This document shows, piece by piece, positions 35,001 through 43,687 of a stretch of 64,000 nucleotides of DNA. The DNA lies in contig CANMAQ010000007.1 of the NCBI GenBank assembly GCA_947495775.1, positions 1 to 64,000 of the forward strand, given 5' to 3'. Within the stretch, counting starts at the first letter, position 1; each line of letters begins with the position of its first letter. Under the pieces are notes generated by a model. That model saw only the letters and a program-made list of their open reading frames with translations. It did not search any database and was not told where the DNA came from. This DNA is from Jejuia algarum. Its GTDB lineage: Bacteria; Bacteroidota; Bacteroidia; Flavobacteriales; Flavobacteriaceae. The position numbers were made by a program, and so were the translations under genes.

Positions 35001-36224
35001 ATGAATATCACTCTACAACAGTCCGAAATACACAAAGCAGCATCCATTGAGATCACAGGTTCTAAAAGCGAATCGAATAGGCTTTTATTATTACAAGCTT
35101 TATTTCCAGAATTCGATTTAAAGAATGTGTCAAACTCAGACGATAGTAACTTAATGACAAAAGCATTAGCGTCTAAAGAAACCATTGTAGATATTCATCA
35201 TGCAGGAACAGCCATGCGTTTTTTAACGGCTTATTTCTCTGTACAAGAAGGTCGCGAAACAATTCTTACGGGATCTAAACGTATGAAAGAACGTCCTATA
35301 AAAATTCTGGTAGACGCTCTAAGAGTGTTAGGTGCAGAGATCACTTATGAGGCAAATGAAGGCTTTCCTCCAATTAAGATTGTTGGTAAGAAACTATTAA
35401 AACACAAGGTATCCTTAAAAGCAAACGTAAGCAGTCAATACATTTCTGCGTTACTTTTAATTGCATCTACACTAGAAAATGGTATCGAATTAACATTAGA
35501 AGGTGATATTACATCCATACCTTACATTAAGATGACCTTAAGTTTGTTGAATGAAATAGGTATAAAAACAGCTTTCGAAAATAATGTGATTACAGTATGT
35601 CCAATAGAAACACCACCGGCTGCCAAGACCCTAACTGTAGAATCAGATTGGTCTTCGGCATCGTATTACTTTAGTATTGCCGCGATTAGCGCTGTAGGGA
35701 CTGAGATAAGTTTGGCCTCTTACAAAGCCAATTCGTTGCAAGGCGATTCGTGTTTGGTAGACATCTATAAACATTTTGGCGTAAGCACCCGTTTTACAGA
35801 AACACGTATGATTTTAACAAAGGAGTCTAAAACATTAGAACCCTTAGTTTTAGATTTAAAAAATGCGCCAGACATTGCGCAGACCATAGCAGTTACCTGT
35901 TTTACATTAGGTATCCCTTGTGATCTTACAGGGTTACATACCTTAAAAATAAAAGAAACAGACCGTCTTGTAGCACTTAAAACAGAAATTGAAAAATTAG
36001 GAGGTGCGGTAACAATTACAGACAAATCGTTACATTTAGAAGCTTCAAAAGGCATAAAGCCTATGGTGTCTATTGCGACATACAATGACCATAGAATGGC
36101 TATGGCTTTTGCACCTGTAGCATTAAAACAAGCAGTCATTATTGAAGATGCAGCTGTGGTTTCTAAAAGCTACCCTACCTTCTGGGAAGACTTAAAAGTA
36201 TTAGGTTTCGAAATAACAGAATAA
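35001..36224 (+). CDS. aroA: 3-phosphoshikimate 1-carboxyvinyltransferase (EPSP synthase)
   Basis: AroA joins PEP to shikimate-3-phosphate in aromatic amino-acid synthesis. At 407 residues it is slightly short. N-terminal 'GSKSESNR' (substrate binding, residues about 20-27) confirms the start. Later blocks are 'HAGTAMRFLTAYF', the 'IKETDRLVALKTEIEKLGG' region and the C-terminal 'YNDHRMAMAFAPVALK'. The start codon directly abuts the upstream terminator. Confidence 0.95.
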   Translation: MNITLQQSEIHKAASIEITGSKSESNRLLLLQALFPEFDLKNVSNSDDSNLMTKALASKETIVDIHHAGTAMRFLTAYFSVQEGRETILTGSKRMKERPIKILVDALRVLGAEITYEANEGFPPIKIVGKKLLKHKVSLKANVSSQYISALLLIASTLENGIELTLEGDITSIPYIKMTLSLLNEIGIKTAFENNVITVCPIETPPAAKTLTVESDWSSASYYFSIAAISAVGTEISLASYKANSLQGDSCLVDIYKHFGVSTRFTETRMILTKESKTLEPLVLDLKNAPDIAQTIAVTCFTLGIPCDLTGLHTLKIKETDRLVALKTEIEKLGGAVTITDKSLHLEASKGIKPMVSIATYNDHRMAMAFAPVALKQAVIIEDAAVVSKSYPTFWEDLKVLGFEITE

Positions 36225-36336
36225 TAATCGGCTATTTACTTGACAACCCCTACTTTGAGATTGTATATTAGCGCTTTTTAGAATTTTAAGGCCACTTAAA
36301 GGTTCTAAAAGCACATAAACTCATAAACTTTTTTAG

Positions 36337-37386
36337 ATGAAATTATCGAATTTTGGTTTTGAATTACCAGCAGAATTATTAGCAGAATACCCTTCAGAAA
36401 ATAGAGATGAATCGCGTTTAATGGTTTTAAATAGAAAAGAAAAAACTATAGAACACAAGTTGTTTAAAGACCTTATCAATTATTTTGAAGAGGACGATGT
36501 GATGATTCTTAATAACACCAAAGTATTTCCTGCTAGACTTTATGGTAATAAAGAAAAAACAGGAGCACGCATAGAAGTGTTTTTATTAAGAGAGCTTAAT
36601 GAAGAACAACGCCTTTGGGATGTTTTGGTAGACCCTGCTAGAAAAATAAGAATCGGTAATAAATTGTATTTCGGTGATGATGAAACTTTGGTTGCAGAAG
36701 TGATAGACAACACAACCTCTAGAGGACGTACATTACGTTTTCTATATGATGGATCTTACCAAGAGTTTAGAGCGAAACTAAAAGAATTAGGAGAAACGCC
36801 ATTACCTAAATACATCAAGCGCGAGGTAGAGCCAGAAGATGAAAGCCGCTACCAAACCATATTTGCTAAAAACGAAGGCGCTGTAGCTGCACCAACAGCA
36901 GGGTTACACTTTTCAAAACACCTATTAAAGCGTTTAGAAATTAAAGGTGTTAATTTTGCAGAAGTGACACTTCATGTAGGTTTAGGGACGTTTAACCCTG
37001 TAGAGGTAGAAGATTTATCTAAGCATAAAATGGACAGTGAAGAGATTGTCGTAGGAACAGAAGCTGCGAACATCATCAATACAGGAATTCAAAGAAAGAA
37101 GCGTGTATGTGCTGTAGGCACAACAGCGATGCGTACTATAGAAAGTTCTGTGTCTTCAAGCGGTTTATTAAATGAAATGGATGGTTGGACAAATAAATTT
37201 ATATTCCCTCCTTACGATTTTAGTATTGCCAATTGTATGATTACTAATTTCCATACCCCAAAGTCAACACTACTCATGATGGCCTCTGCTTTTGCAGGTC
37301 ACGACTTTATTATGGAAGCCTATGAAGAAGCCATTAAAGAAAAGTATAAGTTTTACAGTTATGGCGATGCCATGCTCATCATATAA
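36337..37386 (+). CDS. queA: tRNA preQ1(34) S-adenosylmethionine ribosyltransferase-isomerase
   Basis: QueA makes epoxyqueuosine at the wobble base of four tRNAs. This 349-residue protein starts 'LSNFGFELPAELLAEYPSENRDESRLMV' and contains 'APTAGLHFS', 'HVGLGTFNPV' and 'NFHTPKSTLLMMASAFAG', all family signatures. It is monocistronic with a strong terminator after it. Confidence 0.97.
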   Translation: MKLSNFGFELPAELLAEYPSENRDESRLMVLNRKEKTIEHKLFKDLINYFEEDDVMILNNTKVFPARLYGNKEKTGARIEVFLLRELNEEQRLWDVLVDPARKIRIGNKLYFGDDETLVAEVIDNTTSRGRTLRFLYDGSYQEFRAKLKELGETPLPKYIKREVEPEDESRYQTIFAKNEGAVAAPTAGLHFSKHLLKRLEIKGVNFAEVTLHVGLGTFNPVEVEDLSKHKMDSEEIVVGTEAANIINTGIQRKKRVCAVGTTAMRTIESSVSSSGLLNEMDGWTNKFIFPPYDFSIANCMITNFHTPKSTLLMMASAFAGHDFIMEAYEEAIKEKYKFYSYGDAMLII

Positions 37387-37390
37387 ATTT

Positions 37391-37418
37391 AAAGCCTCGT
37401 TTTACGAGGCTTTTTTTA
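37391..37418 (+). terminator. Terminator of queA
   Basis: Perfect 10-bp arms AAAGCCTCGT / ACGAGGCTTT, TTT loop, long T run. Confidence 0.92.
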
Positions 37419-37468
37419 TAAATACACACAAGGCAAATTTAATTAGTGTTTTTAGAGAAAGCTTTCAC

Positions 37469-37476
37469 TATTTTTG
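37469..37476 (+). promoter_or_regulatory. -7 promoter element of rlmN
   Basis: TATTTTTG (TAnnTTTG) lies only 8 bases before the rlmN ATG at 37485, implying an almost leaderless mRNA. No good TTTG at -33 was seen. Confidence 0.45.
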
Positions 37477-37484
37477 CAATGTAA

Positions 37485-38525
37485 ATGGATACGATTAAAA
37501 AGGATATAAGAGCGCTAACAAAAACGCAATTACGCGAATTTTTCGAAGCTCAGGGGGATAAAGCATTTCGAGGCAATCAAGTGTACGAGTGGTTATGGCA
37601 AAAAGGAGCGCACAGCTTCGAAGCTATGACTAATATTTCTAAATCTACTAGAGAGATGTTAGAAGCCCATTTTGTGATCAATCACATAAAAGTAGATACC
37701 ATGCAGCGTAGCAGTGATGGTACTATAAAAAATGCAGTACGACTTCATGACGATCTTATTGTAGAGTCGGTATTAATACCTACGCCAACGCGAACCACAG
37801 CCTGTGTGTCTAGCCAAGTAGGCTGTAGTTTAGATTGCCGTTTCTGTGCAACATCACGTTTAAAGCGGATGCGTAATCTTAATCCAGATGAAATTTACGA
37901 TCAAGTTGTAGCCATCGATAACGAAAGTAGATTATACCACAACCGGCCTTTAAGTAATATTGTATTTATGGGGATGGGAGAGCCTCTTATGAACTACAAT
38001 AACGTCCTTAAAGCCATAGATAAAATCACATCGCCAGAAGGCTTGGCCATGTCGCCAAAGCGTATTGTTGTGTCTACCTCAGGCGTGCCTAAAATGATAC
38101 GAAAAATGGCAGACGATGGGGTGAAATTTAAATTAGCCGTATCGTTACATTCAGCTATCGATGAGGTAAGAACAGCTATCATGCCTTTTAATGCCACGTT
38201 CCCTTTGGCCGATTTGCGAGCTGCACTAGAACATTGGTATGCCAAAACTAAAAATAGAATTACTTATGAGTATGTCGTTTGGAAAGGTATAAATGATAAA
38301 CGTAAAGATGTAGACGCTTTAGTTGAGTTTTGCAAATTTGCACCAAGTAAGGTTAATCTTATCGAGTACAACCCTATAGACGATGGAGAGTTTCAACAAG
38401 CCCGATCAGAAGCTATAGAGATGTATAAAAACGTTTTAGAAGCACACCGTATTACAGTTACCATTCGCAGAAGTAGAGGTAAAGATATAGACGCCGCCTG
38501 CGGCCAATTAGCAAACAAGAGTTAG
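37485..38525 (+). CDS. rlmN: Dual-specificity 23S rRNA/tRNA adenine-C2 methyltransferase
   Basis: RlmN is a radical-SAM enzyme that methylates A2503 of 23S rRNA and A37 of some tRNAs. This 346-residue protein has the cluster motif C114-x3-C118-x2-C121 ('CSLDCRFC'), the second catalytic Cys near the end (C339 in 'DAACGQLANKS') and 'FMGMGEPLMNYNNV'. It lies 57 bases before the prenyl synthetase gene. Confidence 0.96.
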   Translation: MDTIKKDIRALTKTQLREFFEAQGDKAFRGNQVYEWLWQKGAHSFEAMTNISKSTREMLEAHFVINHIKVDTMQRSSDGTIKNAVRLHDDLIVESVLIPTPTRTTACVSSQVGCSLDCRFCATSRLKRMRNLNPDEIYDQVVAIDNESRLYHNRPLSNIVFMGMGEPLMNYNNVLKAIDKITSPEGLAMSPKRIVVSTSGVPKMIRKMADDGVKFKLAVSLHSAIDEVRTAIMPFNATFPLADLRAALEHWYAKTKNRITYEYVVWKGINDKRKDVDALVEFCKFAPSKVNLIEYNPIDDGEFQQARSEAIEMYKNVLEAHRITVTIRRSRGKDIDAACGQLANKS

Positions 38526-38582
38526 ACAAAACGCATAATTATAAAAAAGCGTACCTCTTTTAGAAATTAGATGCAATAACAC

Positions 38583-39560
38583 ATGAAAATTGTAGAGCAA
38601 ATAAAACAACCCATAGCTTACGAGATGGATCTTTTCGAACAAAAGTTTCAACTGTCCATGTCTAGCAAGGTCGCTTTGTTGAATAGAATAACACATTACA
38701 TCGTTAATAGAAAAGGGAAGCAAATGCGGCCTATGTTTGTGTTTTTAGTTGCTAAAATGGTCTCTAGGGGAGAGGTGAGAGAACGCACGTATCGAGGAGC
38801 TTCTGTTATAGAACTAATTCATACCGCAACACTCGTACATGACGATGTTGTAGACGATAGTAATATAAGACGAGGTTTTTTCTCTGTAAATGCACTGTGG
38901 AAAAATAAAATTGCCGTTTTAATTGGTGATTACTTACTGTCTAAAGGTTTATTATTATCTATAGATAATAATGATTTCGATTTGTTGAAAATTATATCTG
39001 TAGCCGTTCGCGAAATGAGCGAAGGCGAGTTATTACAAATAGAAAAAGCACGTAAATTAGATATTACAGAAGACGTTTATTACGAAATAATAAGACAGAA
39101 AACCGCAACCCTAATAGCGGCGTGCTGTAGTCTTGGAGCAGCTTCTGTAAAGCCAGACTCTGTTCATGTAGAGACCATGCGTAAGTTTGGAGAATTAATA
39201 GGGATGGCATTTCAAATAAAAGACGATTTATTCGATTATGGCGATGCCCAAATTGGGAAACCTACAGGAATAGATATTAAAGAGCAAAAAATGACCCTGC
39301 CTTTAATTCATGTGCTTAACCACGCCACTAAAAAGGATAAGAAGTGGCTTATAAATTCGATTAAAAATCACAATAAAAATGCAAAGCGGGTTAAAGAAGT
39401 TATTGCTTTTGTAAAACAAAATGGAGGCTTAGACTATGCGATTTCTAAAATGAAAACCTTTCAAGAAGAAGCCTTAGCACTTTTAAAAAGTTATCCCGAT
39501 TCAGAATATAAAACGGCTTTAGAGCTTATGGTTAATTATGTTATTGATCGAAAAAAGTAG
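38583..39560 (+). CDS. Trans-polyprenyl diphosphate synthase
   Basis: This 325-residue all-helical enzyme elongates isoprenoid chains, probably for the menaquinone tail. The first Asp-rich motif is 'HDDVVDDS' and the second 'KDDLFDYG', which bind the diphosphate through Mg2+. 'KQMRPMFVFL' near the N-terminus is the conserved Lys-Arg region. Chain length cannot be fixed by eye. Confidence 0.93.
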   Translation: MKIVEQIKQPIAYEMDLFEQKFQLSMSSKVALLNRITHYIVNRKGKQMRPMFVFLVAKMVSRGEVRERTYRGASVIELIHTATLVHDDVVDDSNIRRGFFSVNALWKNKIAVLIGDYLLSKGLLLSIDNNDFDLLKIISVAVREMSEGELLQIEKARKLDITEDVYYEIIRQKTATLIAACCSLGAASVKPDSVHVETMRKFGELIGMAFQIKDDLFDYGDAQIGKPTGIDIKEQKMTLPLIHVLNHATKKDKKWLINSIKNHNKNAKRVKEVIAFVKQNGGLDYAISKMKTFQEEALALLKSYPDSEYKTALELMVNYVIDRKK

Positions 39561-39809
39561 TTTTAAGAACGCTATTTTAACAAATTTTGTGACGCAGCTT
39601 CTTTAGAATAGCTGTACTTTTAGATATAGTGTTAATTTTACTATTCCAACTTACTACTCTTTTATTCAACTAAATTGAAATTCTAATTTAATGTGCGGTA
39701 GATGATATACCGCATAGAAAAGAATGTAATTGTATATCAAAACTTAAAATAAGTTTGCTCTCTATTATGCTAAATAGCAGTAAAAAAGAGTATACTGTAC
39801 TATTTTGTA

Positions 39810-41282
39810 ATGGTAAAGACCACTATTTATACATGTGTTTTAGGCATTGTGATGGCGTTTCAGCTCCAGGCACAACGCAAAGACCGTGTATGGAATAATC
39901 ATGAAAATTACAAGCAAGAAGTTATCGCTAACATGCGCAATACACCTTATGGAATTACAACCAGAAGGTTAGCAACGCGTATAGATAAGAGGGCATTAGG
40001 AAACAGCACTATGGAATTGTTTAAAGATTTCGATTTTGTAAATGGCATCAACATTGCCTGGGTCAATTTTGGGAGAGACATTGGTCTTGAAAGTGATTTT
40101 GGAGCGATTAGGACATACCGTCCAGATATAGAAAAATTCACTAAAATTTTTGATAAAGTGAGTCAAAGCGGTGGGAATGTAGTACGTTGGTGGTTTCATA
40201 CCAACGGGTCTACCAGTCCTGTTTTTGATGCTAATGATGAATTTGTAGTGCCAAATCCTGATTTTTTCGAAACAGACCTGCGTACACTTCTAGATGTAGC
40301 GGCTTCAAAGGGACTTAAAATTCAAATCTGTTTGTGGTCTTTCGATATGCTTAAAGGAGGGCAGTGGCGTGTCAACTCAGCTAGAAATAAAAAGCTATTG
40401 ACCTCAGAACCGCATCTAAAGGCGTATTTAGAGCATGGACTCATTCCCCTTGTAAAAGCCTTAGGAAACCACCCAGGCTTGTATGCATGGGAGCTGTTTA
40501 ATGAACCCGAGGGGATGACAGAGACCTATGCGGGGCATTGGCCAGATTTTACAGATAAAATAACAGTCCCAGAACTGCAAAGAGTGGTTAATAAAATGGC
40601 AGCTGCAATTCGAAAAGAAGTTCCTGAAGCTAAGATTACCATAGGTGCTTTAGGGTTTTTATCATCACTTAATGATAGCGCTCTAAACTTCGAAAATAAT
40701 TATGCAGATGCCCAATTACAACAAGCAGGGGGCGAGGCAGAAGGTTATCTCGATTTCTACAACATACACTATTACGGCTGGGCGGGCGAAGCAGGCTCTC
40801 CGTTTCATACCACGTTCGAAGACAGTAATCTCGATAAGCCTGCTATAATTGCAGAATACTATCCAGATGAAACATTTCGCGTTACCCCCCAATACTTAGG
40901 TGTAAAACTATTAAATAACGGTTGGCATGGTTCCTTAATATGGTCTTGGACCGATCGCGATTGGGAGGCTATAGCGCCTGTGTTAGAAGCAACAGATAGT
41001 GCCTTGCGTCCCGATGCATTTAACGCTGTTCCGGAAACATTAGGAACTGTTAGTATTTTCCCTAACCCCGCAACGCATCAAATTGAAATTAAGAATATCC
41101 CCAAAACCACAGCGGTGATTTTACTGCTCAACCTTCAGGGACAAATCTTAAACCGTTTTACAGGTGATTTCTCTATGAAATCTAGTTTAAATGTAAGCCT
41201 GTTAACCTATAGTGCAGGTACTTATATCATTTCATTACAGAAAGCAGATCAAACCCTACATAAACGCTTTGTAAAATTGTAA
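39810..41282 (+). CDS. Secreted GH5-like glycoside hydrolase with T9SS sorting domain
   Basis: This 490-residue protein has a signal peptide (1-21, 'FQLQAQ'), a TIM-barrel hydrolase with 'YAWELFNEPEG' (N231-E232-P233, acid/base E232) and 'PAIIAEYYPDE' (nucleophile E349), as in clan GH-A family 5 mannanase/cellulase-type enzymes, and a short C-terminal sorting domain ('VSIFPNPATHQIEI...' from about 412). It would act outside the cell on beta-mannan or beta-glucan. The 249-base upstream gap holds no gene. Confidence 0.87.
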   Translation: MVKTTIYTCVLGIVMAFQLQAQRKDRVWNNHENYKQEVIANMRNTPYGITTRRLATRIDKRALGNSTMELFKDFDFVNGINIAWVNFGRDIGLESDFGAIRTYRPDIEKFTKIFDKVSQSGGNVVRWWFHTNGSTSPVFDANDEFVVPNPDFFETDLRTLLDVAASKGLKIQICLWSFDMLKGGQWRVNSARNKKLLTSEPHLKAYLEHGLIPLVKALGNHPGLYAWELFNEPEGMTETYAGHWPDFTDKITVPELQRVVNKMAAAIRKEVPEAKITIGALGFLSSLNDSALNFENNYADAQLQQAGGEAEGYLDFYNIHYYGWAGEAGSPFHTTFEDSNLDKPAIIAEYYPDETFRVTPQYLGVKLLNNGWHGSLIWSWTDRDWEAIAPVLEATDSALRPDAFNAVPETLGTVSIFPNPATHQIEIKNIPKTTAVILLLNLQGQILNRFTGDFSMKSSLNVSLLTYSAGTYIISLQKADQTLHKRFVKL

Positions 41283-41312
41283 TTGTTATATAGGGGCGTT
41301 AAGAGAAAACGA

Positions 41313-41966
41313 CTATAAACCGCAATACTTTAATACATGCTCAGGAATGTGTAATTCAGGATCTAAATGAGAGTCACTAATAGGAGGTGCTGTAACTTGT
41401 TTTATAGGAACTACTCCTGCCCAAATAGGCAATTCCATGTCTTTTTTCTCATCAATAGCACCCTCAGCACGTACTTTAGCAGAAGCTGTTGTAATGTGTA
41501 AAGCAACCACTAAAGTGGCATTGAATTCTTTTGCGTTCATAGGTCTTAATAAATCCCACCGGTTAGGGATCATATGATCTACAATACATTTTAAAGCAGT
41601 TTCTTTGGGTTTAGAAGCTTCAATAGCGGTAACTGTTCCAAATACTGTTGCAGATCTGTAGTTTACAGAATGGTGAAAACCAGAGCGCGCTAAAACCAAG
41701 CCATCAAGATGCATTACCGTCATACTTGCCGTTTTTTGTTCTAATAAGGCTAGCAACATGCGGTTTTTTTTAGAGCCATGCAGATAAATCGTATCATCTA
41801 TTCTTCCGTAGGCCATAGGAATACTAATAGGAGCTCCTGCGTAATTATAAGCTACAAAACCGATGAAACCAGCATCGAGAATACTATTAATTTGGTCTTT
41901 GTCATAAACAGCTCTATTAGAACCTCTGGTGACTTTGTTTAAAGGGGTCTGGGTATATTGTTTCAT
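41313..41966 (-). CDS. Pyridoxamine 5'-phosphate oxidase-like flavin-binding protein
   Basis: This 217-residue protein matches the Pyridox_ox_2 / NimA-like split-barrel group ('GFVAYNYAGAPISIPMAYGRIDDTIYLHGSKKNRML', 'SVNYRSATVFGTV'). Members bind FMN or similar cofactors; true PNPOx activity is doubtful. It is divergent from a MocR regulator with a shared 83-base region holding an operator, so it is the likely regulated gene. Confidence 0.88.
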   Translation of the reverse strand: MKQYTQTPLNKVTRGSNRAVYDKDQINSILDAGFIGFVAYNYAGAPISIPMAYGRIDDTIYLHGSKKNRMLLALLEQKTASMTVMHLDGLVLARSGFHHSVNYRSATVFGTVTAIEASKPKETALKCIVDHMIPNRWDLLRPMNAKEFNATLVVALHITTASAKVRAEGAIDEKKDMELPIWAGVVPIKQVTAPPISDSHLDPELHIPEHVLKYCGL

Positions 41967-42003
41967 AATGTATGTATGTTATGCTGTAAAATTAGTAACT
42001 TCA

Positions 42004-42046
42004 TGGACTACTTAAATAGTCCAATTTTTATTTTATTGATAGTCCA
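42004..42046. promoter_or_regulatory. Probable MocR operator
   Basis: TGGACTA (42004-42010) and TAGTCCA (42017-42023) form a perfect inverted repeat, and TAGTCCA recurs at 42040-42046, 23 bases downstream (about two helical turns) and just before the regulator's ATG at 42050. Direct repeats spaced this way are typical of MocR/GntR-aminotransferase regulators. Confidence 0.65.
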
Positions 42047-42049
42047 GAT

Positions 42050-43528
42050 ATGATCCCTTATAAAACAATACTTCAGTTTGATAAAGAAAAGAAGCAAGCA
42101 CTTTACATTCAGCTTACCAATCAATTTATACATTTAATCAATCAAGGCCTATTAGCACCAGAGACACGATTGCCTAGCAGTAGACAGTTGGCAGATCTTA
42201 TTGGAGTGCACCGAAAGACAGTGGTGGCCTGTTATGAAGAACTAGATGTGCAAGGTTGGGTAAATACCTTGCCTCAAAAAGGGACATTTGTAAATGCAGA
42301 ATTGCCAGTGTTAAAAACACAGCCTATAGGAGAAGTTTTGGCGCCGTTTAAAGCTGACGAACCAGGATTTTCGTTTAAAAAAAATGCCATTTTAAATCGC
42401 AGTTTCCCCCAACATTATAAAGACGGATTTGTTTATGTGAATGATGGTGTTTCAGATGGAAGACTTGCGCCTGTACAAGAAATAGCGGTTATGTATAGAA
42501 AACTGTTGTCTAAAAAACAGACTGTTAATGCATTAGGGTATGGTACGACCTATGGCCATTTAGATTTAAGAACAACATTAGTCAACTATCTCAATGCTAC
42601 CAGAGGATTAGATATTACTGTAGACAATATTTTGATTACCAGAGGAAGTCAAATGGGGTTGTTTTTAAGTGCGCAATTGCTGGTTGATACTAATGATTAT
42701 ATCATTATAGGAGCTACCAATTATGGATCTTTAGATACAACTTTCGAATGTGCAGGCGCGAAACTACTAAGGGTTACAGTAGACGATAACGGTCTAGATA
42801 CAGGGGAAATAGAGCGCTTGTGTAAACAACATGTTATAAAAGCAATTTATACGACATCGCACCACCACCACCCCACAACAGTAACCTTATCGGCTCAACG
42901 TAGATTACACCTTTTAAATTTAGCTAAAACCTATGGTTTTGCAATTATAGAAGATGATTACGATTATGATTTTCATTACAATCAAGCGCCAATTTTACCT
43001 TTAGCCAGCCATGATAAGTATGGGCATGTTATTTATGTAGGCTCGGTATGTAAAACCGTAGCGCCCGTATTTAGAGTGGGGTATTTGGTAGCTTCAAAAT
43101 CTTTTGTAGACGAATGTGCTAAGTGGCGTAGGTTTGTAGACCGGCAAGGCGATGCCATACTAGAACTTACATTTTCTAGATTTATAAAGGATGGGGGTTT
43201 AGATAGGCATATTAAAAAAGTGATGAAACTATACAAGCGCCGAAGAGATGTGTTTTGTACACTCTTTAAATCGGAGTTAGGGGCGTATTTTTCTTTTGAA
43301 ATTCCTAAAGGCGGCATGGCCATATGGGCTGTACTTCATAAACAATACACTTGGGAGGCAGTGGCTAAAAAAGCCTTAGACGTTAAATTGGTCATCCCAG
43401 AATGGCAGCGGTATGATATGGCAGGAATAGGACATAATGCGATTAGAATAGGCTTTGCAGCTTATAATGAAGAAGAAATTCATGATTTTGTAGAGCGCCT
43501 AAAGACGACCATGTTAGCACTGTATTAA
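42050..43528 (+). CDS. MocR/PdxR-type transcriptional regulator (GntR HTH + aminotransferase domain)
   Basis: This 492-residue protein has an N-terminal GntR winged helix (about 12-85; 'ETRLPSSRQLADLIGVHRKTVVACYEEL') followed by a fold-type I aminotransferase-like domain (about 125-490) with 'EDDYDYDFHY' and the PLP Lys K335 in 'GSVCKTVAPVFRVGY'. It probably senses a PLP-linked signal and controls itself and the divergent split-barrel gene. Confidence 0.93.
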   Translation: MIPYKTILQFDKEKKQALYIQLTNQFIHLINQGLLAPETRLPSSRQLADLIGVHRKTVVACYEELDVQGWVNTLPQKGTFVNAELPVLKTQPIGEVLAPFKADEPGFSFKKNAILNRSFPQHYKDGFVYVNDGVSDGRLAPVQEIAVMYRKLLSKKQTVNALGYGTTYGHLDLRTTLVNYLNATRGLDITVDNILITRGSQMGLFLSAQLLVDTNDYIIIGATNYGSLDTTFECAGAKLLRVTVDDNGLDTGEIERLCKQHVIKAIYTTSHHHHPTTVTLSAQRRLHLLNLAKTYGFAIIEDDYDYDFHYNQAPILPLASHDKYGHVIYVGSVCKTVAPVFRVGYLVASKSFVDECAKWRRFVDRQGDAILELTFSRFIKDGGLDRHIKKVMKLYKRRRDVFCTLFKSELGAYFSFEIPKGGMAIWAVLHKQYTWEAVAKKALDVKLVIPEWQRYDMAGIGHNAIRIGFAAYNEEEIHDFVERLKTTMLALY

Positions 43529-43687
43529 GACTTCTTAAGCAGATTTCATTTTTAAAATGAATACTTTACAGTACATTTACAATGTATTTTAGGTCTGTAA
43601 GAAGGGGCGTGATGTTAAGGTGTTTTTTAACATACAAACCGTCCTAGAAGGCGACATTATTAATTAAAATTAGACAATACAAGTATT

